A stretch of 64,000 nt of DNA from Isoetes taiwanensis (GCA_021234155.1 JAJEKV010000071.1:6446236-6510235), one strand, 5' to 3'; counted from the stretch's first letter, positions 22,001 through 34,700 are shown. Notes: a model not told the origin generated them from the letters alone. Numbers and translations: made by a program.

Positions 22001-24000
22001 GCTCTCCAATGCCAATATTGACTTACGCAAGAACATTTGCTCTAGCATATGAGGCCGGCGTTGAATTGCAAGATTTCGTCTCTCTCTTGTATCTTTTGTT
22101 TTTTTCCACTTTTTGCCTAATTACCACCTTGGATGTTGCATTTAGAGAGAATTTTGTATTTTTGCAATGCTAACATCTGGAAATTCCCTTTTCCATATAC
22201 TATAAAAGAGTTCAAGGCTACGGTTGTTTCTGTAAGCTCTTCCATGTTGCTCCAACTTCTTTATGTATAAGCTTCTTATTAAGAATGGAAGGAAGCTTGC
22301 GTACATTTTCTCTTACATCATCTCTACCTCTTTTTGCTCCTATGGGGGAATACTTTCAGCATTCTCTGAATGAATCATCTAGCACACATTAGGTGGCGAG
22401 TGTAGTGGATCACGGGCTTCTTAGAGCCGATATTACCATGTTGACTACCTTTGCACCTTCATATCTCTTTCTCCAATTGTAAAATGTTGGTCGACGATAC
22501 CTAAAGCCATCGCCACCCAATTGCAGAGAATTCCATCCCCTGAGGCACTATCTGTCCTCTCCTTCTCCTGTGTAAGTCACACTCAAGACGTCAAAAAAGG
22601 TAACCCTTGCATTGTATGGTTGGGATAAAATTCTTTTCTTAATTCACGCACTTGATTCTTGGTAAGTTTCTTGTTGCAAGTATTTTTGCGTGACTTGACT
22701 TCATGAACTTATTGATTGAAGTTGTGGAGCATAGCCTTTCCTCTTTGCTTTTCCCCTTGGGCTCTCTTGGAATCCTATGTGTGTAAGTATACTTCCTCTT
22801 TCGTTTGAATTGAGCACGAATGTTGTCCTCAAATGATTCAAGCTCTATATCCTCATTTTCTTTAGCTTCTCGAGCTTTGCAGATGTTGTGAGGCGGTCCT
22901 TCCATCCAATGCTAAAGATCACATCGCTATTTTTCCCAATCGAAAAGTGCATTCTCGGTTGGCCTTTACAAGACAAGCATGACATCTCAGATCCTCTTTC
23001 ATTAGTTCTCGAAGCACCTTTCCAACACAAAGGCCAACCTTTGTGTCTCCTAAGAATTCATCATCAAAAAGATCCACGAGGATCTTGAATAGAATTATAG
23101 CTTACGCATATTTAGTTCTAGTACAAGAATGGAGAATGTGGCCTTTGCATTTCAAGAGTTCTCGTTCTTGAGTAACTAGGTGGTGGCTCATCATCATCGA
23201 TGGTATTCTCATGCGAGCAAACCCGAGTAGCTAAATCCAGCGATGGATCAATCTCTTCATCGCATCCGATCATGCCTCCCACAGATTCTATGTATGAGTT
23301 GTATGAGGTAGGTGTCCCCATGTCGATATTGGTGTCTCATCATGGGCTGCATCAATGCCATGAAAAAACGTGATATCGCTTGAGGCCATTCGATGAATGT
23401 GCCCTGATCTACAATATTATTATCGCACCCGCACATGCAATCGGAAGCACCGAAGTTGGCACCACGGCCTCTGAATAACTTGCACAACCACGTTCATTGC
23501 ATCCACATCCTTCCCATGGATGCTACTTCTATTCACCAATGACCTCTCGCCAACAACAACATTGTCAGCGCATAAGTTCACCAAGTTCTCCGTGTTGCTC
23601 ATTGGCTGAGATGAAGGAGAACGGGTGATGACGATGTAGAGGAACTACTAGGCGGGTTGGGGGTTTTAGTCTCGGATGATAATCTGGTGAAGCATGCGGG
23701 ATGATTCTCACATCACGCGTAGGCCATTCGATAAATGTGCCTACTGCCAAAGAACGTTATCCCTTTTGCACATGGAATGGGAAGCACATGGGATGGAATT
23801 ATGGAAAGCCCGGTAACCTCCCGACGGCGTTCTTAAAGTAGTCAATGCTCTTTCCATGTAGGTGCCCTCTATGCGGTTCATGCCCCCTAGCAACAACCCG
23901 CCCCCCGAGGGAAGTTTTGCAAGGTCCTTTTCTGCAAAGCATGCAATGACACACATTGTTAGAAACCCAGCGGAAATGATCATAAAATATTCACAAAACG
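22001..24000 (-). other. possible upstream part of element A; unrecognised frames
   Basis: Several minus-strand frames occur here. Their products are unrecognised: 22639-22905 is basic with FKRKRKYTYTHR, and 22845-23030 has CLSCKGQPRMHFSIGKNSD. GTFIEWP occurs twice, at about 23385-23405 and 23722-23742, within a diverged direct repeat (AGGCCATTCGAT(G/A)AATGTGCC). These could be N-terminal exons of element A or a separate decayed gene. Confidence 0.3.
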
Positions 24001-24034
24001 GGCAAATGGCTTGCACAAAACCAAAATGGCCAGC

Positions 24035-24080
24035 GCCATTTGAGTAAATAGCGCTTAAGCGCTATTTGAAGACAAATGGC
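24035..24080. repeat. nested palindrome, AAATAGCGC core
   Basis: 24046-24067 is a perfect 22-bp palindrome centred on CTTAAG (arms AAATAGCGCTT/AAGCGCTATTT). It is enclosed by GCCATTTG (24035-24042) and its complement CAAATGGC (24073-24080). The strand can fold into a two-step stem. Confidence 0.85.
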
Positions 24081-24479
24081 GACCCCTGCTTATTTGATCT
24101 AATGGCCACCAAGCCATTTTAGCTTTTAGGAACAAAACAGAAAAACTTAGAGCATAGATTACGGTCTGATTACTACAGTTACTACATATAACTACAGGAT
24201 ACAACCAGACATCAAGATTACAGTTACACATTAGTAGAGATTACTACGGACTACAAGATTATTACAGACATTGTTACAGATTCGCAGATTACAACACACA
24301 CTGATTATTTCCCGGATTGTTACGGGTTACTACTGATTACTACGGTAGAAACATTATTCGCACTTATAGGATAAATTGCGACAGTTAAACTAAAACAGAA
24401 CAGTCACTAACCTTGGGATCATTGTAGATCGAGAATACGCCATTGAAAGAAGGAAGAGCCTTGAATCAAGTAGGCCTTC

Positions 24480-24960
24480 AAAATAGAGGAAGCCCGCTAT
24501 GAAATGAAGAAGCGCTAACCAAGTGAAGCGCTCGCTATCAAATGAAGAAGCACGCTATGAAATGAAGAAGCGCATAATCAAGTGAAGCGCGCAACCAACT
24601 AAAGCGCCTACAACTGAAGGTAGCGCCCAAAGAAGCGCCTGTTGAACCAATGCCTAAGGCGGAATAGGCGTCGACTGGGGCGTAAGTCCTCTAAAGGCAT
24701 GCAAGTACATCGCGGATGTTGAAGGCGAGGGCGGGAGCGTAAAAATCGCAACCCGCGAATCTGAGGGGTGGCCTTACATTTACCATATCTGTACCAGCAA
24801 TTTTATAAACGGCTTTGAGGCGAGGGACCGCACAATATATGCGAAAAGTGGCGGAATTCAAATTTTAAAATTCTAGTGGCGGACTGGTGGGGAATTCAAA
24901 TTTTAGAATTCAATTGGCGGGACGGCTGGAAATTCAAATTCAAAATTTAAAATTCAAGTG
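24480..24960. repeat. short direct repeats
   Basis: ATGAAATGAAGAAGCGC-type units recur from 24495 to 24630, with GTGAAGCGC spacers. From 24853 to 24957, GGAATTCAAATTTTA(A/G)AATTC units recur three times, separated by GTGGCGG/GGCGGGAC. Confidence 0.6.
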
Positions 24961-25344
24961 ACCCGGACCCGGAAGGAAGGGCTGACGGTGGCGGGCCAAA
25001 TCTGTCGGCGCCATTAATTCGTGAGGGTTTATTTTCTCTCATTTCATTTCTTTCATTTCATTTCATCCGCCATTATCGGCGCCTTCGCCCGGCCGCCAGT
25101 AGCCATTCCGCCTTCTCTCTCTTAGCGCCTTTGCTTTCTCTTTAAGCGCGCCGTGTTTTTCTCTCTAAGCTTCTTCGAGTAGCGGTTGATCCGGAGCTCG
25201 AGGAAAAAAGGTGGAGTAAATTTCTACGGTCCACGTGACGGGTCGCATATCTGATGGCCTCGTGTTCGGGTTAGTTAAATGCCGCATTTTTAAGCGTTTT
25301 CGGGGGTCATGGGTATTGAAATAGCAGCGGCGCTTTTCATTTAG

Positions 25345-25470
25345 CCAGTGTCTAGGATAGTGAGTTTTACGTAGTTCCGTCTCGAAGAAATAAGCCTGAC
25401 CATGGCTGTTTCATGTAACCAGTGTCTAGGATAGTGAGTTTTGTGGTTCCGTCTGAAAGAAATATGGCGG
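25345..25470. repeat. direct repeat of about 50 bp, two copies
   Basis: CCAGTGTCTAGGATAGTGAG, then TTTT and GTTCCGTCT(C/G)(G/A)AAGAAAT, at about 25347-25391 and 25419-25467. Confidence 0.7.
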
Positions 25471-25699
25471 GACGCCATTTTTGGAATGTTACTTTTGTAG
25501 TTTGTTTAGATCGGATGTAGTGTAATGTAAATGGCCAATCGCCATTTCTCCACCGACCGGTCGCCTCTCCTCAACTTGCCAACAATCTAGAAAGTACGAG
25601 GCCTTATTATCGACTTTGGCGTCGAGAGAATGCCTCGACTTCATGGCGAGAATAGAAGTGTACACTCTGGATTGTTGTGCAGGCAGGGATTCCCAATTT

Positions 25700-25930
25700 C
25701 ACGGTCGAGAAATGGAGCGATGGCGCCATTTGCATGGAAATAGCGCATGCTGCGCCATTTGTATCGAAAATGGCCCTTTAGCGCCATTTGCCCGATCGAA
25801 ATGGCCTTGGGCGCCATTTGCATGAAATAGTTCCATGCAAATGGGCGCTATTACCATCATTCGGCCGCAAATGGCGATAAGCTTTTCCCGATACAAATGG
25901 CGATGATGGCTCATTTCCATGCAAATGTCA
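25700..25930. repeat. cluster of GCGCCATTTGC/GCAAATGGCGC palindromic motifs
   Basis: At least ten occurrences of CCATTTGC, CAAATGGC or AAATAGC in both orientations within 230 bases, for example GGCGCCATTTGCATGGAAAT near 25723 and CCATGCAAATGGGCGCTATT near 25832, which are inverted relative to one another. The same motifs appear at 24008-24120, 25480-25545, 27545-27605 and 29350-29470. Confidence 0.75.
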
Positions 25931-28900
25931 AATGAGCGGGTTGGGTTTGGGTTTCATGATTTGAATGTTGATTTGTTGGTTTCTTGTGCAGCCGTTGTCC
26001 AAGGCCCAAAAGCGTTGTGGCGGAGAAGACCGTGGTCATGGCTGGAAGGCCATGGTGCATGGAAATTGTCAGGGTAATTCCCTTGGAGGAAGGGGTCGAC
26101 CCACAAAGGGGACAAGAGGAGAGAACTTTGCCTCCTCACAAAGTCGAAGTGGTGAACAAGGCGTTGTGATGCTTGGCATCATTGTCAACATGCGGGAGGT
26201 GGCGGGGAAGATTAGACTTCCTTGGTTGCTGCGATGGAGGATCCGTTAATTGCGGCATTGATCTCTCTTGCATGGGTAGCGGTTTCACGATCCATAGATG
26301 ATGGAATCCGGCATCAAGGACGAACGATCTACGCCAAAGAAAAAGGCTGGTCGTTGCCTTCATACGAAAGCAGAGAGGCAGCTGCTATTAATGGCACGGT
26401 CGAGCTACTTAGAGGATTTGGCATTCTCCGTTCGCTATGGGCGCATCAAAGAACTCGTGTGTCTCATATTGTCATGAGCCAAGACCTCTTGTGTATGCAC
26501 AACGTAATGGGCGGCACATGAAAGCCCCGACGGGGAGATTTCAAGGAAAAAGCGAGGCCAAGCCAAGACAAAGCCAAACAAGGCAAAGCCAAAAAGGGAA
26601 GAAAAAGGCAAACCAAAGGAAGTCCAAATGGAAGGGGGGCGGGAGGCATGAGGAAGAGAATCAAAGGAAAGGCGAGGAAAATCGAGTCTCCTCCCAAATC
26701 AGACTCCCAAGTCTCCTCCTATCGGGATCGGTTCTCCTATCAAGTCCCGGATAAGCGGAGGATTGAGAGAACCATTAGTGATACTAAATCCTCTCCACGC
26801 CGAGAGGTAAAGGGGACATCCATCGATGGCTGATAGCATTCCTTGAGAAAGGAGGAGGGAAACAAAGAAGGAGATGAGGGTCGAAGCGAGAGGAAAATGG
26901 AAAGTCTGGAGGTGCCCTCGGAGTTGAAGATGGACCGTGATGCCGAGGGAGGAGTTGGCAGAAGAAACTCTAAAAAATCTGGCCAGCCACGGTCACATGT
27001 TTCCTCTAGGTGTGACATATGTAAGAAAAATATCCATCGGGATATGGAAGAGGCACCTCCTAACATGGCAAAGACGAGTTGTAAAATCTTGAACATGTTA
27101 GGAACCGCCTGCAGAATCATTTCTTGAAAGATCCCCATCATCTTCCGCGCCCGGATGTGGTGCCCTTTGATCCAGTCTGGCGGCTAGTACCCGGTCGCAA
27201 GAATCATTTTGGCTGGTATGAGGTTCTACATTATCAACGGCAACCATTACGTCTCAGTAACTGACTCGTGTGTCGAAGTTGGGGGCCGAAGATGCGAGAA
27301 TAGAACTTCGAGAAAGATTTACACTTATAGAATGTGCGCGAGTTCTTTCTCGAGCATTGGTGACTTGGACCTTCTTATTTCGGTGTGGATGTCAATGACA
27401 TAAATGAGCGAGGACAATGTTTAAGGAACCCCACGCAGATCGGATACACCACCGCGTAGGCAATACCGAGAGTGCGGGAAGCCGGCACCAGCCAGGAAAA
27501 GGCCAATCAAGTTTAAGCGAATACAAGGTATGTACCATCGTATGAGCCAAATGGCACCGCTGCGCCATTTGAGTCAAATGGGTCATTTGACCTCAAATAA
27601 GTAGGCCATTGACACGACTTTGCCGCATTCAAGCTCTAACATATTTGGTTTGCCTTTCAAACGTACCTTGAAAATGGTTGACAAGATTCGAGGGAAAGCA
27701 TACCAAGGATGTCAACGGTTAGATTTTCATGGGGCGACATTTACGCTCTCTTTAGCCAAATGTGGAATAAATGGAAAAAGGGGAAAGATAACAAGGGCCA
27801 ACAAATAGCGATCAATTGGGCAAAGGATAAGGACTATTTTAGCGAGAACTACCTCGGATGCATGAGAGGCCGGATTAAGGTGCGTGAACTGTCCTCGGGG
27901 AAGCCATCGAGGGGACATTTACGTTAAAGGTCACATGGGATTACAAGGGTGATAATTTTTTTTCAAGGCGAGCCCGGAACTGGGATTCTTGCCTGCATGA
28001 AGAAGGAGATTCTCAACTACATCCATGATGAATTGGAATCAAGTCTGAAAGTTCGAGGACTTGAGAAAGGTGTCCGACGGATTCGGACTCAACCCTCCCT
28101 ATCGTGGGGTGTGGTGCATAATAAGTGGGTCTCGGGCGGAATCTTTTGAAGAGGGCGTCCATGGTAATGTGCCCTTCTCATTAAGGCAGATCCATCCAGA
28201 AGATTCTAAAGCGAGGCGAGGGCGAGTTCAAAGATTTTTTTGTGGAGTCGCGTTCTAGTGGTGGAATTGTCGGGGATGTCGGATCGTGTTGCCCCCAAAC
28301 ATGATCTGTTTGGATGCGAGGCAAATTACTCCGATTTGGGATCCCGCCACTACGGCCAAATTCTTTGATCTTCTAAGATGACGGATGTTGAGACATCTTG
28401 GGTAATATGTTTTGCTAAGCGGAACATACGAGTCTCTTACCTTTGCCACCAGAGAGACTAGAATCCGGATCTAGAGTTTACTTAGGCATGTCACGAAGAG
28501 GAAAGTGGGTGGGCACGGTGGTGGCACAAAAGAGCCAACGGTATGGTTCTAGCCACCGAGGGATCTCAGCCCAAGCACGGCTGATGAACACACGGATTTG
28601 AGGTTTTATGGTGAACATCCTTGGAAAGCACGAAGTTCTAAGACCCATAAAGATGCGATTGGTGCGAGCGAGGAGAATCGGCTAACAAGCTCTGAGGGCC
28701 GAGGTTCAAATCTGATTGGCAAAGGTATGGAAGGGAATACTTGGTTCACAAGCGAGGTTGGTCTGCTACAGCGCAATACCTTGTCGATAAGCTCTGCCCT
28801 CGGGTAACTTTGTTCGACTTTTTTTTTACGAGGTGGGGCTTTTTGCTAGGGTTTTATTGCAGCGATTAAAAAGGAGTAGTGTGGTCTATGAGCATGATGG

Positions 28901-29340
28901 AAAAAAGATCCAATGTATGCTAGGGATTCTTGGAAGAATTGGATTAACGTCATTAATCCCCTTGCTTGATCCGGCTGACCATGGCCTCTCGTCGAGGGAT
29001 TCGACACTTTGCTGCGCCTACTCCGGGAGAGACATCACATGGTGGTGGAGGAGAGACATCACATGGTGGTGGAGGAGAGGTGCAGGCTGGTGCGAAGAGG
29101 AGACCCACGGGGATCCGGGGAAAAGTGGTACAAAGACCGATTCGCAGATTGGCCAAGTAAGATCAACAGGATGATATTGATAAAGCTGGATGATCGTGTT
29201 TTTGGTGATGAATATTGAAACCGGTTGCATATCATACTTGTATATAAGATTTACCTCGTGGTATTGATGATTACTGTCTTGATTAATCTTTTGAATCTCG
29301 ATGACACATCGATCTTAATGTATTTGCCTTTTGTATATCT
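25931..29340 (+). other. unrecognised coding-like region
   Basis: GC-richer than its surroundings, with several plus-strand frames but no continuous product. The frame 26843-27127 is basic/acidic with CDICKKNIHRDMEEAP, the frame 27709-27927 has FSWGDIYALFSQMWNKW, and a frame from 28981 opens MASRRGIRHFAAPTPG. No domain is recognised. It may be exons of an unknown gene or the body of a decayed transposon whose ends carry the palindromic motifs. Confidence 0.3.
29027..29074 (+). repeat. 24-bp in-frame tandem repeat
   Basis: Two exact 24-base units (GAGAGACATCACATGGTGGT plus GGAG) encode ETSHGGGG twice in the frame that opens at 28981. Confidence 0.85.
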
Positions 29341-29727
29341 TACTTGTAAAGCAAATAGCAGCGACGCCATTTGCAATATGAATATATTACCTTAACAGGA
29401 GCTGCGGCGGCAGCTATTTGTTTGCCTTTTCGATGTATTGTCCTTATGATTCACTTCAAATGCGGCGACTTTTATTGATTTTTTTCCACAATTTTTATTC
29501 AAATGGTATTAAATCGGAGGTTGTTTTTGTTCGTTTATCCCCATTTAATTGTGAAATAGAGCGGTTTTCGGGCTAATCCTCGTGCATTTTAAGTAAATAG
29601 CCAGATTTGATTCTTTGAATGTGTGAAAAACAACGAACAATTTCATTTTCGGCGAAAATGGAATCATTTTAAATTTCCAACTTTAATGAAACTCTTACGC
29701 TTCTAAGGGTGATCTTTGTTTTTATTT

Positions 29728-29812
29728 CCACCTCGAGGGTGACCATTTTTTTTTTAGCATGTTCGTTCTTCCACCCATTTGGGTGGCCTTTTCTCCACCC
29801 TACGGGTGATTT
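29728..29812. repeat. three small CCACC/GGGTG stem-loops
   Basis: CCACCTCGAGGGTG at 29728, CCACCCATTTGGGTGG at 29771-29786 and CCACCCTACGGGTG at 29795: three short hairpins in 85 bases, separated by T-rich spacers. No function is evident. Confidence 0.5.
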
Positions 29813-30908
29813 TATCTCCTCTTTTTGCTATGTATTGTTGTTTTCATATGTCCTCATCGGGCCACATCGTTTTGGGTGCTTGTTGTTGTGTGCGGCTTGC
29901 GTGTCCACGCACGCCATGCGCTTTTGGTTCTCTTTAACTATCCACGGGTGTTTTTCGGTGTTCTCTATTTGGCTTACAAGTCTTACGGCCCTCGCAAGGG
30001 TTCATTCCATTTTGCATTCGCCATCGATCCACCTCCTTTGATTCTCCAAGCAACACATTTAAGGTAGTTAGCGACCATTTCTCATTAGGGTTTTCTTCAA
30101 AACCCGAAATGAAGTTTTTTATCGGCGAGAAGTTGTCGCCATTATCCTTCTATACTGCTTGTGCATATTTCTTCTTTACGGGGTAGCTCGATAGTGTTCC
30201 TATGGTCAGCTACCCATCTCTATTATTCAAACATTGTATACTACTGCTATAATGAATGACAAGCCTGAAAAGCCAGAATGGTATCTTTCCAGGGACAAGG
30301 CAATTAGGACCTCTAAAAGCATTGCGATACTACATGAATGCATGTCAATAAAAACTTCAGCTTTGATTGTGACCAATGTGTGCATTGGGTATAATTGTGG
30401 TTGGATGGTATTATAGTGCAACATCCATTGAATTTTATAGTCAGCTTTTTTCTGGACTTTTGTTATCATGTGCAAAGGAAACCTTTTTCTCGTTGGCTCG
30501 TGCAAGTTGATGTTGCATTCCAAGAGATCAGTTGAATATGGGCTGCATATATTTAGAGCTCTTTTGTAGTAATAGGTAGTTGTTGTTGCAACAAAATGGT
30601 AGGCTGATGATGGTTAATTTCTTGCAAACTTCTAGAAGATTCGTAAACAGTGATAACACTAAACACACAAGTGTCCTTGGACTAGGACAGGACTTAGAGG
30701 GATATGACAAGGATCGTTATTACATACTACTACAAAGTAATTTTTAGATCCCATGGAGGTTCAAGTTCTCATATGAACAACTGTTCAAAACTTATAATTT
30801 CTAATTTGTCTTGAATACAAGAATGATACAAGAATTTGCTATGGATTTTTTCTAGGCCATAGATTAAATAATAAGAATAAGAATAAGAATAGTTTTTTTA
30901 TCGTCCAC
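29813..30908. other. no gene recognised
   Basis: T-rich then AT-rich sequence. Short frames at 29709-30041 and 30227-30523 have no recognisable motif, and the second overlaps an opposite-strand frame. Confidence 0.4.
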
Positions 30909-31080
30909 TGAGAATTGTATATAGATGCAAAATCAAGGTAACAAAATAACATAATATCTAATCTTAGAGTATGATACAAGATACACGTTGTGGAATTTTT
31001 CTAGGCGAAGTAGTTGTCATAATGAGAATTATGTATAAATGCAAAATCAAGGTTGCAAGATAACAAAACATCATTGAAGT
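30909..31080. repeat. diverged direct repeat
   Basis: GAGAATTGTATATAGATGCA, then AAATCAAGGTAACA, at 30911-30960 recurs as GAGAATTATGTATAAATGCA, then AAATCAAGGTTGCA, at 31023-31070. The preceding TTTTTCTAGGC also repeats (30847 and 30996). Confidence 0.65.
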
Positions 31081-32346
31081 TATGATGTTCATGTGATAAG
31101 GTATTTTTGCACGTTGAAAAGAATGTTCCATAGCCGCATTTATGAATTAGAAATAACATGAACATAAATGTCATAATAAATGAGGATGGTAGCAACTTGG
31201 AGTAACTGATTAGAACCTATATGTGATTGATGGTGAGAACTGTGGACGTGTGGAGTAAGGAGACATAATCCATTACACATAATCAACTCCACACTATATA
31301 TCCCATCATTCCAATCCATTCCACATTACCGTGGTTATCTGGCATCCGTAACCCACTTTGCAGTGCATTATGAACACGAGCACATTCAAAAAAAAAAAAT
31401 CCACTTACAAACTATATTAAATGTATTCGTGTTCTAATTTTTCAGCCAAAAATAGTAAGATATAGCTCTCTATGTAGTTCATGACATCTATCCATTCAGC
31501 TCCATAAAATCCATTATTTACGCCAATTCCATGCACCCATTGGGACTCCTTTCCAGATGGATAGTGGGGTCCCGCAACTGGCCACCGTCCACCCGGAAAG
31601 GTGTCCCAAGTGCCCTTCTTCCACACAACAGAAAACAAAGGGCCAACAGAAACCTAGAAAATAATAAAGATCAAATCGGTACTCTGCAATTGGGGAGGAA
31701 GGGGGTTTTTTTTTTTGGGGGACTTGAAATGAATCACCGGATTGGCAACTCCACAACCAGGTAAATCGACAAAACCGTAAGATAAATCGGCGATTTTAAA
31801 TTTGTTTAAATCCTAAAGTAATTAAAGGTTCAATGGTTGCATGCTATTTTCCAACCCTTAAAATACTCAAATACCAAAAGACTCTGGTCCAGCCTTCAAA
31901 TATAGACAAATTCTCATAAAAAATCAACGGCCAAGAAAAGGTGCACTATATATATACTATTTAATACACCTGGATGAATACTAGTAATCAAATCACAAAA
32001 CCCACTATTATGATAGATATTACAATGCGAACAAAAGACTGGGAGGAGAAAGAAGCTTATTTTATATGTATCCTCTCTTCAATTCAATTCAATGCAAATA
32101 ATTTTAAATTGCAAGGTCTCCATCATTTATAAAATTAATTACTCTGGCTACAATGACATGAAAACAAGCTTCAACAACTAACAAACCGCTTCATTTACTT
32201 CAACTTAACTTTTTTTTTCTTTTTCTTTTTAAGGTGAGAAATGAATTTGGTTATTTCTGATTTAGCAAAGCCTCTTAACTACTAGGTGAACCATAAACTC
32301 ATGGTAAATTCTAGCTAAATTGGTCCTATGAACTATTGTAAGCCTT
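31081..32346. other. no gene recognised
   Basis: AT-rich intergenic sequence upstream of the chromovirus; no supported coding region. Confidence 0.45.
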
Positions 32347-32352
32347 CCTAAT

Positions 32353-32546
32353 TGCAATAGACACTGGACGTGGACGTCCAGAGAGGGATTGCATGCATTT
32401 GCATGCATCCCTAAGAGGTTGCATGCATGCATGGAGGGCTGCTAGCTATAAAGAGGCTCGGGGGAGAGCTCAAGGGGCATTCAGTTTTCTGTCTTTGAGC
32501 CTCGTGGTTGTGGTGAGTATAGCTAGCACGCCATTTGTGCGTTTGA
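32353..32546 (+). repeat. 5' LTR
   Basis: Starts TGCAATAGACACTGGACGTG and ends GCGTTTGA (CA in the other LTR). It contains CATGCA-rich alternating purine-pyrimidine DNA and a TATA box, CTATAAAG, near 32447. The first ~130 bases are essentially identical to the 3' LTR; indels appear after GGGGCATTCAG. Confidence 0.9.
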
Positions 32547-32558
32547 TGGTATCGAGCT
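32547..32558 (+). other. primer-binding site
   Basis: TGGTATCGAGC follows the LTR directly and resembles the initiator-tRNA-Met site TGGTATCAGAGC. Confidence 0.75.
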
Positions 32559-32568
32559 TCAAGTTGTG

Positions 32569-33430
32569 ATGGACCAATCCGGGGAAGTGGATCGGATAAT
32601 GGAGTTGGAGACCGACAATGCGATTTTGAGCTTAAAAGTTGGAAGCTTTGGCAGCTCGCACGAGGAGCTTCCAGGACATGGACTACGCCGGGCGAAGTTT
32701 CGGTATTGAAGCCGCTCGCATGATGCAGGACATCCACGTGTCAGTGGTATTAAGACTGGCGCGAATGTGAAAATTGAGTTCAAACCTTATTTGGCAGCCA
32801 CGGATGATGCGGAGGAACTCTTTGCATGGTTGCGAGACACGAACTCATATTTCGCCAAAACCAAAGATGATGATGACACTTTCGGCTTTATTTTTCTTGA
32901 ACGTCACTTAGGAGGGGTCGCTAAGGATTGGTGGCTTGATCTACTCAAGCACCCAGCCAAGGAAACTCCGATCACAACATTTGTAGAGTTTGAGACACTC
33001 ATTAAGGAAAGGTTTCGGGTCATAATGGGAGCGGGATTTGCTTTCGCGGAATGGAACCGATTGACCCAGCAAGACAAGGAGTCCGTTCGGTGATTTTTCG
33101 GCAAGAGTCTTTGCGTAAAGGTCTCCGACTTTGGCAAAATGATGTAGAAGAACTCTGACGGTTGATGGGCAAAGGTGTCCATCGTTGGATCGAGCCAAGT
33201 TGGATCTTCAAGCTGCAAACCTTTCTTTTGGGGCCCTCTACAAACCAGCGAGAAAAAGTTGAAGAGGAGGGTCTTCATTAACTTCGGGCCATCAATGCAC
33301 AAAGGGGGTTTAAATCTATGTTATATGATTCCCACGCTGGTCATTCTCACAAGTTTGTTAAACCTGCATCGTGAAGAGCGTACCAATGGAGATCATGTTC
33401 CTCCTATTTTACATCTTAGGAATTAGGTGC
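32569..33430 (+). pseudogene. chromovirus gag remnant
   Basis: An ATG at 32569 opens a frame (MDQSGEVDRIMELETDNAIL) that shifts. The frame 32767-33093 carries the retrotransposon gag core: FKPYLAATDDAEELFAWL, HLGGVAKDWWLDLL and FVEFETLIKERFR. A stop follows (QQDKESVR then TGA). Gag normally forms the particle shell around the element's RNA. Here it is broken by frame changes. Confidence 0.8.
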
Positions 33431-33488
33431 AAAGCGTTTCGGGAGGAGGATAAGTCTTCGCCGGAGAGGGAGCCTAAAGAATCTATAT

Positions 33489-33830
33489 ATGGCTCGGAAG
33501 AATCGCCTCCGCCGTGAGCATAAGTGTTTTATTTGCTCTAGTCCCGACCATAAATTTTTGAATGTTCGGGTACACCCTCAAGGAAAAAGGGGATTCAAAA
33601 TCGATACATCTAAAGTTCCACGGAATCTAAGAAAGAAAGCGGGACAAAAAGCGGTGGCTTTTGTGGGTCATTCCTATACACTAGACCATCCCGAACATAG
33701 TCGACTTTTGCTTTTAAGGCAATCGTCAAGGGATCGAGAAAGTGCATGCTCTTTTTGATCCCGGTAGTGAGTTTGATGTGATTTCCGGACGTGTTAGTGA
33801 AGGCGTTGGACTTGTCCACTCTTCCATTGA
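33489..33830 (+). pseudogene. gag zinc knuckle and aspartic protease remnant
   Basis: CFICSSPDHKFLNV near 33517 is a CCHC-type knuckle whose last Cys is replaced by Val. About 210 bases on, LFDPGSEFDVIS near 33749 corresponds to the D(S/T)G(S/A) active site of the retroviral-type protease, with Pro at the second position. A shifted downstream frame carries DLLIGMPWHQEYNPLVDW near 33960-34020, the usual end of the protease region. Confidence 0.75.
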
Positions 33831-34130
33831 CAAATCGATGGATTTGTCGTCAAACTTTTCGTGGTCAAATTTCACCTGCGCCTTTGGTTGTTAAAGATTT
33901 GGAATACTCCATTCAAGGTTTTAACGCAAGCTGCATTTTTTTTGGTGGCTGACCTTGGCAGTGTGGATCTTTTGATTGGGATGCCCTGGCATCAAGAGTA
34001 TAATCCTTTGGTTGACTGGGTTTCTGGTACTCTTTTGTTAGCCTTGGATGGAGGGAAAAGGACCTTTAAGTTGGTTAAGGATCTTGTGATTGGCCCCATT
34101 CCAATGGTTTCTGTTGTCAATTTCAGTGCA

Positions 34131-34265
34131 TGGGCACCAAGCTGAGATTAAGCGCCAACTTGCTGAGTTACTTCAAGCTGGTTTGATTCGACATAGTTAT
34201 TCACCTTTTGGTGCACCAGTTTTATTGGTCAGGAAAAGGAACAATTCTTGGCGTATGTGTATTGC
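34131..34265 (+). pseudogene. reverse transcriptase N-terminal fragment
   Basis: Encodes IKRQLAELLQAGLIRHSYSP, then FGAPVLLVRK and SWRMCI, the first conserved block of gypsy RT. The catalytic YxDD region is absent; sequence jumps to integrase about 100 bases later. Confidence 0.8.
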
Positions 34266-34362
34266 AAGTCTTTGGAAGAATACTATTTGCATTTGCAGTT
34301 ATTATAGACAAGTTTGTTAAGAATTTTGCTAGCATTGCTTTCGGAAGAATAATATGATTTGG

Positions 34363-34700
34363 GGCGGTTGTAGATTGTTTGACTAAGCAAGCCCACTTTA
34401 GTCCTTGTTCAAACAACTTAAAACTTATGATGCATGCAAATGACTTTTAAGGAATGTGATTGGGTATGGATGAGGATTCACAAAGGCCACTTTAAGAAGG
34501 GCGCCAAGAAAGAAAGACCTTAAGTTGGCCTCGATTAATGTTTGATTGAATGATAAATCCACTAGTGGTTCTAAGCAATATTTGGTTAAGTTTGCCAATC
34601 GGCCTTTGGAGGACGCTTCATGGGTTCGTGGCAATTTATTAGAGGCCTATTCCGATATTCTGCATGAATATAACGGCCGGAAGGCACAAGACATTGGGAA
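34363..34700 (+). pseudogene. integrase scrap and chromodomain
   Basis: AVVDCLTKQAHFSP near 34365 matches the start of the integrase core. After a further gap, the frame 34546-34700 reads YLVKFANRPLEDASWVRGNL, a chromodomain, the targeting module that defines chromoviruses. The integrase catalytic core is missing. Confidence 0.75.

Noticed and set aside
24000..29520. Naming a specific transposon superfamily for this unit
   Set aside because: No transposase motif, terminal repeat pair or target duplication could be defined; only motif clustering is visible.
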